DNA of 64,000 nucleotides from Frankia gtarii (GTDB taxonomy: Bacteria; Actinomycetota; Actinomycetes; Frankiales; Frankiaceae), in NCBI RefSeq assembly GCF_025403375.1, contig NZ_JAMPTM010000008.1:1-64000 (forward strand). The letters are read 5' to 3'. Of this stretch, positions 1-8,084 are shown in pieces. The notes beneath the pieces were generated by a model that did no database searches, was not told where the DNA came from, and saw only the letters and a program-made list of their open reading frames with translations. Positions within the stretch are counted from its first letter, which is position 1; every line of letters starts with the position of its first letter. Both the position numbers and the translations under genes were made by a program.

Positions 1-60
1 GCCGGTTAGAGCAGCGGACTCATAATCCGTCGGTCGTGGGTTCGAGCCCCACCCGCCCCA
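1..60 (+). tRNA. tRNA-Met (CAU), 5' end outside the window
   Basis: The window opens inside the D-loop of a tRNA. The anticodon stem is 14-18 paired with 26-30, with CAT at 21-23. The T-arm carries GGTTCGAGC flanked by GTGGG and CCCAC, the acceptor 3' strand is CCGCCCC, and the discriminator is A at 60. CCA follows at 61-63 and may be encoded. Elongator Met is the simplest reading; a lysidine-modified Ile-tRNA cannot be excluded without the acceptor 5' strand. Confidence 0.9.
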
Positions 61-416
61 CCACGCTCCGTAGTCGGCCTCTGGCCTGGGCAAATAGGTT
101 CGATCTAGCGATCGGCGCCAGTGCCGCGTTTGTGCAGGGGCAGGTCAGCGGGGTGCGGAGCACGGTTCGTACAATGCCGAGGCTTCCTGGGGATCGGGTT
201 CAATGGTCACTTTCAGTGAGATCCGTCGCCTGGGCGGACTGGTCCGATCCCGGACCTCGCCGATCTTCGTAGCTGGCCTACCAAGCCGTCGACCATCAGC
301 GGACGATCGTCGCGGATGGCTGTGCTGGGCGATCTCCACGGCGGCGAATCAAGATATCCCCGGCGTCGGCCACGTTGACACCACGCCCTACCGGCCTCCA
401 GATACGACCACTGTTT
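61..416. other. Intergenic stretch after the tRNA
   Basis: I see no convincing gene here; the open frames are short and resemble nothing I know. Its position just 3' of a tRNA makes it a candidate boundary of integrated DNA, but I found no duplicated tRNA 3' end in the window to prove it. Confidence 0.4.
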
Positions 417-1196
417 TCAGCACGGAACGACGGGCAATTTCCCAGCGGCGAACTGACTCGGCGTCACTCGCATGATGTGGTGGAAATCCGCGATCATATG
501 GGACTGGTCGTAGTAGCCGGCGTCGCTGGCCAGGCGGCCCCACGGCTGGCGACCGGTGCGGTCGAGGACCGCGCGAACCCGGTTGAGGCGTGCGACCTGC
601 TTGGGTGGGAGTCCGACGGTCGCCGCGAAGAGGTTACGCAGCTGCCTCTCGCTGACGCCGAGCTGGTGGGCTACCTCGCTGACCGTTGCCGGCGCACCGC
701 TTTCGCTGGTCGAGAGCTCGACAGCCGCGGCCTGCACCAGGCTGGCCCGCGCATGCCCATCGGGCTCTGCCTCTCTGACGCGCGAGTCCAGCGTTGCGAC
801 CAGGAACGCCGCGGCGCGCGCCGGATCGTCGCCGATCCCCGCCAGATCGTCCGCGAGCTGGTCGGCTGAGCTGTCCCAAAGTTCGTGGAGCGGCAGGACT
901 CGGTCGACGACGTCGCACGCCGCGACCCCGAGCACGGTCGGCACGAAGCCGAAATTGATCCGCACCTGAATGCACAGGGGGAGGTCCTTGCTCGGGTGGT
1001 AGGCGGCCCGGGTGCGGGGGCCGACGACTCGCAGGGCACCGCAGCCGTCCATTGTCCGCCGCCACACGAGGGTGGTTGCCGGGTCGGGAGCGTGGATCCA
1101 CGGGTACGGGCCGACGTCGCTGGCGTTGTTCGCGACGATCACCCGCTCGATCCACGGGCGGGCGGTCTCGGACAAGGGCGGTTGTCTGTCCACCAT
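417..1196 (-). CDS. AraC-family transcriptional regulator
   Basis: This is a DNA-binding regulator of about 259 residues. The N-terminal part (to about residue 150) resembles the ligand-sensing half of AraC proteins that begin with a DUF6597-like domain. The C-terminal part has the AraC double helix-turn-helix, with the first helix pair around VSEVAHQLGVSERQLRNLF and the second ending in the typical 'YYDQSHMIADFHHIMRVTPSQF' type of motif (SHM..F....G.TPS.F). I chose the ATG at 1196 because GGGG lies 8 nt upstream; a GTG at 1202 is also possible. It is divergent from the NmrA-type gene at 1306 and may control it. The inducer is unknown. Confidence 0.85.
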   Translation of the reverse strand: MVDRQPPLSETARPWIERVIVANNASDVGPYPWIHAPDPATTLVWRRTMDGCGALRVVGPRTRAAYHPSKDLPLCIQVRINFGFVPTVLGVAACDVVDRVLPLHELWDSSADQLADDLAGIGDDPARAAAFLVATLDSRVREAEPDGHARASLVQAAAVELSTSESGAPATVSEVAHQLGVSERQLRNLFAATVGLPPKQVARLNRVRAVLDRTGRQPWGRLASDAGYYDQSHMIADFHHIMRVTPSQFAAGKLPVVPC

Positions 1197-1305
1197 GACC
1201 ACGGCCCCAGGTTAGTCGTCCAGGACGGGTTCCCCGCGGGCCAACTCCGCACCGGTGTGCCGGAATCTCCTAGAGACCGCGACCCGTCGCCGCCACGATG
1301 ATTCC

Positions 1306-2187
1306 ATGATCTTGATTACTGGTGCGACCGGCACCGTCGGTGGCGAGGTTCTGCGACTCCTAGCGGTCCGGGGCGCTCGGATTCGGGCGATGACGCGAGA
1401 ACCGGCCCGTCTCCGTCTTCCTGAGGGCGCGCTGATCGATGTCGTGCAGGCCGACTTCGAACGCGCTGACTCGCTCGCGAGCGCGGTCGCCGGTGTCGAC
1501 AGCGTCTTCCTGCTGACCGCTCCCGGCGCCGGCGGCTCGGTCGCCGAGCATGACCTGGCCATGATCCAGGCGGCCCGAGCATCCGGCGTCCGGAAGGTGG
1601 TCAAGCTGTCCGCCATCGGCGGGAAAGCCGATCACGCCGACAATCTGCCCTCGCCCAGGCACCGTGCCGGCGAACAGGCGCTGGTCGCCAGCGGGCTGAC
1701 CTGGTCCGCGCTGCGGCCCAGCTCGTTCGCCTCCAACACGCTGTCCTGGGCCGACGCGATTCGAGCCGGCAACCCGGTTCCCAACATGACCGGGACGGGC
1801 GCCCAGGGCGTTGTCGATCCCCGCGACGTGGCGGCGGTCGCGGTCGAGGCCCTGCTGACCGACGAGCACGATGGCGCGACCCACACCCTGACCGGCCCCG
1901 AACTTCTCAGCGTTCCCGACCAGGTCGCCCAGCTCGCCACCGAGCTCGGACGAACCATCACGACGGTTGACGTGCCTCCCCATGCGGTCCGCCAGCAGCT
2001 GGTCCGCGCCGGATTCGATCCATCCGTCGCGGACTCCGCCGTCGACGGCTACCAGCTCGTCCGGGACGGCGGTAACGCAGTCGTCACCGACGATGTCGAA
2101 CGCATCCTCGGCCACCCGGCCCGCACGTTCCGCGTCTGGGCTCACGACCACCGGACAGCATTCGTCGCCCATGAGAGACACCCGTAA
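1306..2187 (+). CDS. NmrA/SDR-a5-type NAD(P)-binding oxidoreductase
   Basis: A cytoplasmic Rossmann-fold protein of 293 residues. The start ATG at 1306 is immediately followed by the nucleotide-binding motif ILITGATGTVGGEV (GxxGxxG). Proteins of this atypical SDR group (NmrA-like, QOR2-like) bind NADP(H) and act either as quinone or isoflavone reductases or as redox sensors. The sequence 'VVKLSAIGGKADHADN...HRAGEQALVASGLTWSALRPSSF' is characteristic of the family. It is divergently transcribed from an AraC regulator, a common pairing for inducible detoxification genes. An upstream in-frame start at 1255 is possible but would add residues before the glycine motif. The substrate cannot be told from sequence. 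Confidence 0.85.
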   Translation: MILITGATGTVGGEVLRLLAVRGARIRAMTREPARLRLPEGALIDVVQADFERADSLASAVAGVDSVFLLTAPGAGGSVAEHDLAMIQAARASGVRKVVKLSAIGGKADHADNLPSPRHRAGEQALVASGLTWSALRPSSFASNTLSWADAIRAGNPVPNMTGTGAQGVVDPRDVAAVAVEALLTDEHDGATHTLTGPELLSVPDQVAQLATELGRTITTVDVPPHAVRQQLVRAGFDPSVADSAVDGYQLVRDGGNAVVTDDVERILGHPARTFRVWAHDHRTAFVAHERHP

Positions 2188-2190
2188 GTT

Positions 2191-2424
2191 GACCGCGGGG
2201 CAGGCCGCGAATCGCCGGCGCAAAGCAGCAAGGGTGGGCGGCCCGTCCGCTACGACGCCGAGTTGTACAAGGAACGGAACACCGTCGAACGACTGATCAG
2301 CAAGCTGAAGGCCTGGCGAGGCATCGCCACCCGCTATGACAAGACCCCGGGTAGCTGTCTCGCCGGTCTTCACCTCCGCGCCGCCATGATCTGGATCAAA
2401 GAACTCGCCCGGACCATCCGATGA
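2191..2424 (+). pseudogene. IS5-type transposase, C-terminal remnant (frameshifted)
   Basis: Reading to the stop at 2422-2424, the frame encodes the typical tail of IS5-group DDE transposases: SKGGRPVRYD, then ERNTVERLISKLKAW with the catalytic Glu region, then RGIATRYDKT and an ending like AAMIWIKELARTIR. The preceding ANRRRK motif is in another frame, so a frameshift lies near 2220-2230. The catalytic N-terminal two thirds are gone. This marks a former insertion sequence next to a tRNA-proximal region and is not functional. Confidence 0.8.
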
Positions 2425-2443
2425 TCGCGACCAGATACGCGAC

Positions 2444-3178
2444 CTAGCGCTGCCTGGTCGGGCGGATCACGATCTCGTTGATGTCGACGTCAGCCGGTGC
2501 GCCGAGGGCGTAGGCGATGGCGTCGGCGATCACGGAGGCGGGCATCGAATGGCGTCGGTAGTCCCGCATCAGGTCGACGGCGTCCAAGTCCGTGATCGAG
2601 TCGGCCAGTTCGGTCTCGACAACTCCGGGCGAGACAGTGGTAACGCGAATCGTCGGGTCACTTTCCAGGCGCAGGCCCTCGGTGATGGCGCGGGCGGCGA
2701 ACTTCGTCCCGCAGTACACGGCCGCCATGGGCGTGACCTGCAGGCCGCCGACGGACGCGACGGTGACGACGTGCCCCGCGCCCTGCCGGGCGAAGTGCGG
2801 CAGGACCGCGTGGATCCCGTACAGCAGTCCGCGGATGTTCACGTTGATCATCTGGTCCCAGTCGTCGACAAGGCCCGCGTCGAGTCGTGACAGGGGCATC
2901 ACGCCAGCGTTCGCAACAAGCGCGTCGAGGTGGCCATGCTCGGTGGCCACCCGGTCGGCGAGATCGGTGCAGTCGCCGCGTGACGTGACGTCGAGTTTCT
3001 CCGCCTGCGCCGAGCCACCGTCCTGCCGGATGTCCGCGACCAGGTCGATGAGCCGGTCCGTGCGGCGCGCCGCCGCGATGACATGCCATCCGTCAGTAGC
3101 CAGCCGTCGCGCGGTCGCGGCTCCGATGCCGCTGCTGGCGCCTGTGACGATCACTGTCTTTGGGGTTGCTGTCGTCAT
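2444..3178 (-). CDS. Short-chain dehydrogenase/reductase
   Basis: A classical SDR of 244 residues, the usual size. It has the NAD(P)-binding motif VTGASSGIG at about residues 11-19, NAG near residue 90, a catalytic Ser in VASVGG, and the catalytic YCGTK near residue 155. ARR after the second strand suggests an NADP(H) preference. It converts an alcohol and ketone pair in the cytoplasm; the substrate is unknown. It is divergent from the MmyB-type regulator at 3321, with about 140 bp between them, and is its likely target. The family is certain, the role is not. Confidence 0.9.
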   Translation of the reverse strand: MTTATPKTVIVTGASSGIGAATARRLATDGWHVIAAARRTDRLIDLVADIRQDGGSAQAEKLDVTSRGDCTDLADRVATEHGHLDALVANAGVMPLSRLDAGLVDDWDQMINVNIRGLLYGIHAVLPHFARQGAGHVVTVASVGGLQVTPMAAVYCGTKFAARAITEGLRLESDPTIRVTTVSPGVVETELADSITDLDAVDLMRDYRRHSMPASVIADAIAYALGAPADVDINEIVIRPTRQR

Positions 3179-3320
3179 GGTCGGTACCTCGCCTCGCTGC
3201 TGTTGGTGTGGGTCGGACGAGTTCGACCCTGCCGACCTCGCGAGGCCGTGTTCAGGGCGCAGTCACCCTGGGTACAGCGCACCCACCATCCGGTGCTGTC
3301 GGCCGACGTAGCCTCAGTGC

Positions 3321-4151
3321 ATGGCCTCGATGGAGTTCGGCGACTTCCTCCGAGCACGCCGCGCCCAGGTGACCCCGGACCAGGTGGGGTTGCCGACCAC
3401 CGGCCGCCGACGTGTAGCCGGGCTGCGGCGGGAGGAGGTCGCGGCGCTTGTGGGGCTCAGTGTCGACTACTACATCCGGCTTGAGCAGGGGCGCGAGAGG
3501 CACCCGTCGACCCAGGTGCTCTCCTCGATCGCCGACGCGCTGCAGCTTGACCACGACGCCTGTCAGCACCTGTTCCGCATCGCCGGTTTCGCGCCGGGGC
3601 TGCGGACCTCGGCGCGCCCCGAGCGCATCGATCCCGACCTGCGGCAGCTGATGGACGGCTGGCTGCACACCCCGACCCTGCTGCTCGGCCGCGCCTACGA
3701 TGTGCTCGCCCGCAACCGTCTCAGCGCCGCGCTGTGGCGGCCCTTCACCCACTCCGACAACCTGTTGCTCAACGTCTTCCTCGACGACGCGGCCCCGTCG
3801 TTCTACAAGGACTGGCGCGCGGCGACGGTCAACACGGTCGCCGGGTTTCGCACCGCTGCCGGGGCCGCGCTCGACGACTCTCGCATCAAGGACATCGTCG
3901 CGCATCTGCGGGCGGCGAGCCCGGAGTTCGTCGAGATCTGGGAACGCAATGACGCCCGGGGCAAGGCTGCGGACATCAAGACCTTCATCCATCCCGATGT
4001 CGGAGAGTTGACGTTGCGGATGCAGGCCTTCGACGTCCGGTCCGCACCCGGACAGCAACTGGTCGTCTATCACGCTGAGCCCGGCACCTCATCCGCCCGG
4101 GCGCTCGACCTCCTGGGCAGCTTGGCGGCGACCGCGGACGCCGTCTCCTGA
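3321..4151 (+). CDS. XRE-family regulator with MmyB-type ligand-binding domain
   Basis: 276 residues. The N-terminus carries an XRE-type helix-turn-helix (about residues 15-75) with the diagnostic 'GLRREEVAALVGLSVDYYIRLEQG' pattern. The rest matches the MmyB-like ligand-binding (PAS-like) domain, including 'DVLARNRLSAALW...NLLLNVFLDDAAPSFYKDW' and the ending 'LVVYHAEPGTSSARALDLL'. In actinobacteria such regulators usually sit divergent from an SDR or oxidoreductase and repress it, as here with the SDR at 2444. Related MmyB domains can bind fatty-acid-like ligands; the ligand here is unknown. The ATG at 3330 is an alternative start. Confidence 0.88.
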   Translation: MASMEFGDFLRARRAQVTPDQVGLPTTGRRRVAGLRREEVAALVGLSVDYYIRLEQGRERHPSTQVLSSIADALQLDHDACQHLFRIAGFAPGLRTSARPERIDPDLRQLMDGWLHTPTLLLGRAYDVLARNRLSAALWRPFTHSDNLLLNVFLDDAAPSFYKDWRAATVNTVAGFRTAAGAALDDSRIKDIVAHLRAASPEFVEIWERNDARGKAADIKTFIHPDVGELTLRMQAFDVRSAPGQQLVVYHAEPGTSSARALDLLGSLAATADAVS

Positions 4152-4199
4152 CCCGTGCGAGCCGCGCCAGGCCAGGTACGTGGGACCTGAATCGCCGGG

Positions 4200-4448
4200 A
4201 TGATCGGCGGAGCCTTTCTCGATGCCATCCACCTCGCCACCGCCCTTCGGCTGACAGATGCGAACGACGCCCACCTGGATGCGTTCGTCACCTACGACAA
4301 GCGGGTACATCGGACACCGGTCGGACCGGAGCTTCCAGAACCGCCAGGTGCGCGGAACATCAGTTTGATCCCGTACTTTGCGCGGGCCGGCTCCCCTACT
4401 TCGGTAACGGTCACCGCGCTCGGGTGCCGATGGGACACCGCGTCGTAG
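4200..4448 (+). pseudogene. PIN-domain (VapC-type) toxin, C-terminal remnant
   Basis: The reading frame contains 'FLDAIHLATALRL' followed by 'LDAFVTYDKRV', which matches the conserved last acidic residues and TYDKRL signature of VapC-type PIN ribonucleases. The N-terminal half with the first catalytic Asp is missing, and the frame runs on into unrelated sequence after the motif. No antitoxin gene is adjacent. I read it as a decayed toxin fragment and not a working gene. Confidence 0.6.
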
Positions 4449-4561
4449 CGCCGGCCGGTGGGAGTGCGCTCACTGCGCGGCGTAGGCCGTCCCCACCTCG
4501 ACGCCGGGCGGACACCTCCGACCGGCCGCCAGCACCGCTCTCGCCGCGCCACGGGATGAGA

Positions 4562-4578
4562 CGTTCGCATAGCGAACG
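4562..4578. promoter_or_regulatory. Perfect 7-3-7 palindrome CGTTCGC-ATA-GCGAACG
   Basis: A 17-bp perfect inverted repeat sits about 70 bp beyond the stop of the YVTN gene (4646, minus strand). Its geometry and core (GTTCG..CGAAC) resemble the MarR-type sites at 28-31 kb, but the outer bases differ. It could be an operator or part of a weak terminator. No T-run is present. Confidence 0.35.
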
Positions 4579-4645
4579 CGCCGGGGCGGCGGTTGGTGCC
4601 CCATCGTTACCGCGGAGCCGCACCCCCGCCTCGGTGACGCTGTCC

Positions 4646-6184
4646 CTATCCTTTGGCGGTGCCGCCACCGCCTGCGTCGACGGGGCCGCGGGGCGCTGTG
4701 GCGGGCGTGGCGGCGGGGCGCAGGATGAGGTTCTCGTAGTTGTTGGCGAAGAAGGCTACGAAGGCCAGCGCTTCGGGGATGACACCCATGCTGTTGCTGG
4801 TGGCCGTGAGCAACGCGATGGTGTCGATGCCCCGGGTGGCGTACACGGTGAAGGCCCGATGAGGTGGCAGTCCTCGGGCGCGGACGGCGACTTCGTCGAC
4901 GCCGGGTAGGGCGCGGAGCTGAGCGTCTCCGGTTCCGGAAACGCCCTGCACTGCGACGGGGCGGTTCTCGATGCGCATACCGAGGCCTTGCCGAGTCAGG
5001 TTCGTGGTGCTGCCGGGGCTGCTGCGCGCGAGGTAGACCAGGGCCATCGGGGACTGTCCGACGCGGAGGGTATCGATCACTTTCATGGACCTGGTGTCGA
5101 TCACGTCGACCGCGTCGGAGTACTGCAGCGCCACGTAAATGCGGGTGTTGTCTGGGCTGGGCCAGAGGCCGTGCGGACCGGCGCCGTGGTTGTGGATACG
5201 TTTGACCAATGTCGGCGCTCGGCCGGTCGAGCGGCGATAAACCAGAGTCTGGTTCAGTTCGCCGACCGTCAGGTAGGCGTAGTCGACGCCGTCGACGGTG
5301 ACGAAGTTGGGGTGGTTGGTCCGCGGGCCGGTGTCCAGGACGGCCTCGACCCGGTAGGTCTGCGTGTTGACGACAGTGGTGGTCTTGCCGTTGTTGGGCA
5401 TGCCCAGCCAGATCTCCTTGCCATCGGGGGAGATCGCCTCGTCGGAGGAGCCACCGGCATTGGTCGGAATGGCGACGTGCTGGATAATTCTGTGGCTGGC
5501 TACGTCAATCACATCGAAGGCGTCGGCACGCAGGTGGTTGACGTAGGCTAGTCGGCCGTCCGGGCTGAAGACCACCTTGGAGGGGCCGTCTTCGGAGTGG
5601 ATGCGGTCGATGACCTGGTTGTTGCGCCAGTCGACGACTGCGACGGTGTCCTGGCCTCGCTCGGCTACCCACAACTGGTTTCCGTCCGGGGAGAAGAAGC
5701 CCTCGTGTGGGGCGCGGCCGAGGTAGATGGTGTGCAGCACCTGGTTGGTCGCGGTGTCGATGACGTGCACGGCGTTGGTGGTTACGTCGATGACGTCGAG
5801 GTAGCGGCCGTCGCGCGAGAACCCGAGACCGTGGACGCCGATCTGCCCGTCATACATCGCGCCGAGGACGTCCGCGTCCGTGTCCATGCGCGGTTTTCCC
5901 AGGGGGATCGTGCCCAGCACCGTGTCGGTCTTCGGGTCGATGACTGTCACGGTGTTGGAGTCCTGGTCGGCGGTATAGACCCGGTCGTCCGGTGAGATTG
6001 GCTGTGCGCCGGGGAGTGCCGGAGCCTGTGTTATCGCCTGCGCCGCCGGCCGGTGGACACCGCCGGTCGGTGGCCGAAGACCGCTGGCGGCCGGACCAAC
6101 AGTCATGGCGGCCGCGATGACCGCTGCTGTTCGCGTGACCGCGCCGGCGCTGGCTGGCCCCCGGGAACCTCGGAACAACGGCAC
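4646..6184 (-). CDS. Secreted YVTN-type beta-propeller repeat protein
   Basis: About 512 residues. The GTG at 6184 has GAGGAG 5 nt upstream, so I prefer it over the in-frame start at 6226. The N-terminus has basic residues, then a hydrophobic, Ala-rich stretch, consistent with a Sec or Tat signal peptide. The mature part has repeated blades of the type 'V.VID..T..V..TI..G..P.G..FSPDG..LYV', seen for example in 'VYTADQDSNTVTVIDPKTD', 'GFFSPDGNQLWVAERG' and 'VVFSPDGRLAYVNH'. Such seven-bladed lactonase-like propellers are often cell-surface or extracytoplasmic binding proteins; no enzymatic residues are evident. The C-terminal 120 residues are not propeller and are unassigned. Confidence 0.8.
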   Translation of the reverse strand: MPLFRGSRGPASAGAVTRTAAVIAAAMTVGPAASGLRPPTGGVHRPAAQAITQAPALPGAQPISPDDRVYTADQDSNTVTVIDPKTDTVLGTIPLGKPRMDTDADVLGAMYDGQIGVHGLGFSRDGRYLDVIDVTTNAVHVIDTATNQVLHTIYLGRAPHEGFFSPDGNQLWVAERGQDTVAVVDWRNNQVIDRIHSEDGPSKVVFSPDGRLAYVNHLRADAFDVIDVASHRIIQHVAIPTNAGGSSDEAISPDGKEIWLGMPNNGKTTTVVNTQTYRVEAVLDTGPRTNHPNFVTVDGVDYAYLTVGELNQTLVYRRSTGRAPTLVKRIHNHGAGPHGLWPSPDNTRIYVALQYSDAVDVIDTRSMKVIDTLRVGQSPMALVYLARSSPGSTTNLTRQGLGMRIENRPVAVQGVSGTGDAQLRALPGVDEVAVRARGLPPHRAFTVYATRGIDTIALLTATSNSMGVIPEALAFVAFFANNYENLILRPAATPATAPRGPVDAGGGGTAKG

Positions 6185-7074
6185 AACAACTCCTCGAGAA
6201 AGGTCATCCAAGCCGCCTACGACCAAGGTCCGACGGGAAAGCGACTAATGGTCTACGACCCAGGAATTCGGATGGACTTCCCTACCCGGTTAGTCGACAC
6301 AAGGCTTGCCCTCGTTTGGGAACGTTTGCCTATCCTGACGCTGCCACTCCTAAGTGTGGCCTGCAAGGAAGGACCCGTCTACCGCAACGGGGATCGCGCC
6401 CGACCCCTTCGTCGGTCTCGTCTGGCGAGCAGTTCACGGACCCGAACAGAAACGTAAACCCGACCACCATGCTCGCGATCACCGTCACCAGGCGCGTGGA
6501 AGCATCGGAAACCGCCAGGTTTGCGGACAGTGATTCCAGGGCCTTGAATCAAGGTCAGGCAGGCCCTCGGGTTCCGAAAGAGCGGGTCGGCGGGTCGGGC
6601 GGACGGTTCGAGCCCCTCCTGGCTCCGAAGAAGTCGGCTCTGTCGGGTAACCGTTGGTGCCGGCGGCAATGCGAGCCGAGGGATAGCGACCAGCTGTTCG
6701 TGCGGCCAGCTCCGACGGGGCTGGACTGGTGGGTACGTATCGCCCACGATCTACGGCAACCGCCGCCACGAAATGGTCCGGGCAGACCGTAGCTGCCGGA
6801 AGCCTCCTCGCGGAGGCGTTCGCGGCTCAGGCGGTGTCGTCGCGTTGGGTGGCGGGGCTGCCCGCCTGTTCCCACCGCGCGATCAATGTCGCCAGCGCCG
6901 CGACTGCCTGTTGGCGCTGCTTCGACCTGCTCACCGCGCGACGGCGGGCGCTGACCTGATACCCGGATGATGTCTGGCGCTACGTCCTGGCCGCCGGCTG
7001 GCTCCGTGTCAGTCAGGACGAACCGTTGATTGGCCGCACTGGTGGCCGCGGCGACGATCCCGGGTCGCGGAGCC
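6185..7074. other. 890-bp region without a supported gene
   Basis: No open frame here looks real. At 6542-6554 there is a small palindrome (CCTTGAATCAAGG) inside a longer imperfect one. On the minus strand, 6827 to about 6950 reads 'RQQAVAALATLIARWEQ' before a stop, which may be the tail of a lost gene. A T-arm-like string (GGTTCGAGCCCC) occurs near 6605 without the rest of a tRNA. Confidence 0.4.
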
Positions 7075-7455
7075 CTACGGCTGGTCGGTGCCCGGCGCGC
7101 GGCCGTAGTCGGAAGCGACCGGCTCTGCCATCTCGACGAACACGCAGGGCTCGTCGCCCAACACCCAGGCGTCGTGGCCGGGCGGGCAGACCACCACGTC
7201 GCCGGGGCCGATGTCCGCGCCAGTACCGTCAGCCATCTCGAGGTGCATCCGGCCCGAGGTTACGTAGCCGAAGTGGTCGAACTCGCACAGATCGGTCCCC
7301 GCGATCGGCCTCACCGACTCTGACCACCGCCAGCCGGGCTCGAACACCGCCCGGTCAAGCTTGTGGCCGTCGACGGCGAGGACGTCGATGTGACCGTGGG
7401 GGAAATCGCGCCGTTCGTCGGACCTGTCGAGGTTGCGAACCGTGATCGTCGTCAT
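7075..7455 (-). CDS. Small cupin-domain protein
   Basis: A single-domain cupin of 126 residues. The ATG at 7455 is preceded by GGAGG at good spacing; a longer frame to 7563 lacks family similarity. Cupin motif 1 is seen around 'CEFDHFGYVTSGRMHLEMADG' (with FGYVTSG in place of the usual H.H..E), and motif 2 around 'GPGDVVVCPPGHDAWV' (P.G..H). The metal ligands of motif 1 are only partly kept. The protein probably binds a small ligand or metal. The function is unknown and no operon partner is present. Confidence 0.75.
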   Translation of the reverse strand: MTTITVRNLDRSDERRDFPHGHIDVLAVDGHKLDRAVFEPGWRWSESVRPIAGTDLCEFDHFGYVTSGRMHLEMADGTGADIGPGDVVVCPPGHDAWVLGDEPCVFVEMAEPVASDYGRAPGTDQP

Positions 7456-7606
7456 GGTGGCCTCCGTCGTCGTGCTCGGTCGTCTCCGCTTCCGGGTCAG
7501 GGCCGAGCTGCCCACGAGGACGGTCGACCGCGGCCACGTGAGCGCCCCGATCCCATTTCTCACGGTAGCGAATTAGCGACTCTTCGCAAGTCGGGCTTGT
7601 GTGCGC

Positions 7607-7632
7607 GGTGCCGCAAGGCGCCTTGCGGCACC
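7607..7632. repeat. Perfect 26-bp palindrome
   Basis: GGTGCCGCAAGGC at 7607-7619 is followed directly by its exact reverse complement to 7632. With no spacer it would form a cruciform or serve as a binding site for a symmetric dimer. It lies about 150 bp upstream of the cupin gene and about 170 bp downstream of the LuxR remnant. No T-tract follows, so a canonical terminator is unlikely. Confidence 0.6.
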
Positions 7633-7740
7633 GGCTGACGGCTGGCTCAAAGCCCGGCTCCGGCCGATGCACGGCCTGAAACACCTCCGCTCCGTCCAGG
7701 CTGTCGGCGTCGGGTACGCCCTCCTCCAGAACACTGGAGG

Positions 7741-7770
7741 GCATCGGAGGGCATCAGAGGGCATCGGGGG
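7741..7770. repeat. Three tandem 10-bp repeats (GCATCGGAGG-like)
   Basis: Units are GCATCGGAGG, GCATCAGAGG and GCATCGGGGG at 7741-7750, 7751-7760 and 7761-7770, preceded by a partial unit. The period is close to one helical turn. They lie just downstream of the LuxR remnant. No function is evident. Confidence 0.6.
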
Positions 7771-7800
7771 GCGGCGGTGAACCTTGAAGGCCGGGAGTGG

Positions 7801-7924
7801 TCAGCTCCGTAGGTAGGTCAGGACAGCGAGCACCCGGCGGTGGCCGTCCTGTCGTGGGCAGGTCGGGTTTCACGAAGATGTTGCCGATGTGCTTGGCGAC
7901 CGCGACGAACCATCCGACCTGCAT
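7801..7924 (-). pseudogene. LuxR-type response regulator, C-terminal remnant (frameshifted)
   Basis: On the minus strand the sequence reads 'VAKHIGNIFVKPDLP', the recognition-helix end of a LuxR/NarL DNA-binding domain. In another frame it continues 'GHRRVLAVLTYLRS' and then a stop at 7801-7803, the usual ending of actinobacterial NarL-type regulators (KLDLPP..DDHRRVLAVL.YL). A frameshift separates the two halves and everything upstream is missing. It is a relic of a lost two-component regulator gene. Confidence 0.7.
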
Positions 7925-8045
7925 AAATAGGCTCGATATATCGATGTGAACGGCTCGCGCGGGGACAGACGGATAGGTCTCCTGGTGGCGTTGGCGGTTC
8001 GAGTCCATGTGGCTCCGAAGCTGTCGACTACGGTCGGTGACGCCT

Positions 8046-8066
8046 CAGTTGTCAGTTGTCAGTTGT
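8046..8066. repeat. Three tandem 7-bp repeats CAGTTGT
   Basis: CAGTTGT occurs three times head to tail at 8046-8052, 8053-8059 and 8060-8066, about 20 bp beyond the stop of the CGNR regulator. It is probably a slippage product. No function is evident. Confidence 0.55.
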
Positions 8067-8084
8067 CGACGGTCACGAAGTTCC

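Noticed and set aside
6600-6630. T-arm-like string GGTTCGAGCCCC suggesting a tRNA or attachment site
   Set aside because: No matching anticodon arm or acceptor strand lies upstream and the stem has a mismatch; shared 12 bp with the tRNA at 1-60 are the generic T-loop.
6827-6950. Minus-strand peptide RQQAVAALATLIARWEQ... ending in a stop
   Set aside because: Looks protein-like but too short and without a start signal or identifiable family to list as a gene or pseudogene.
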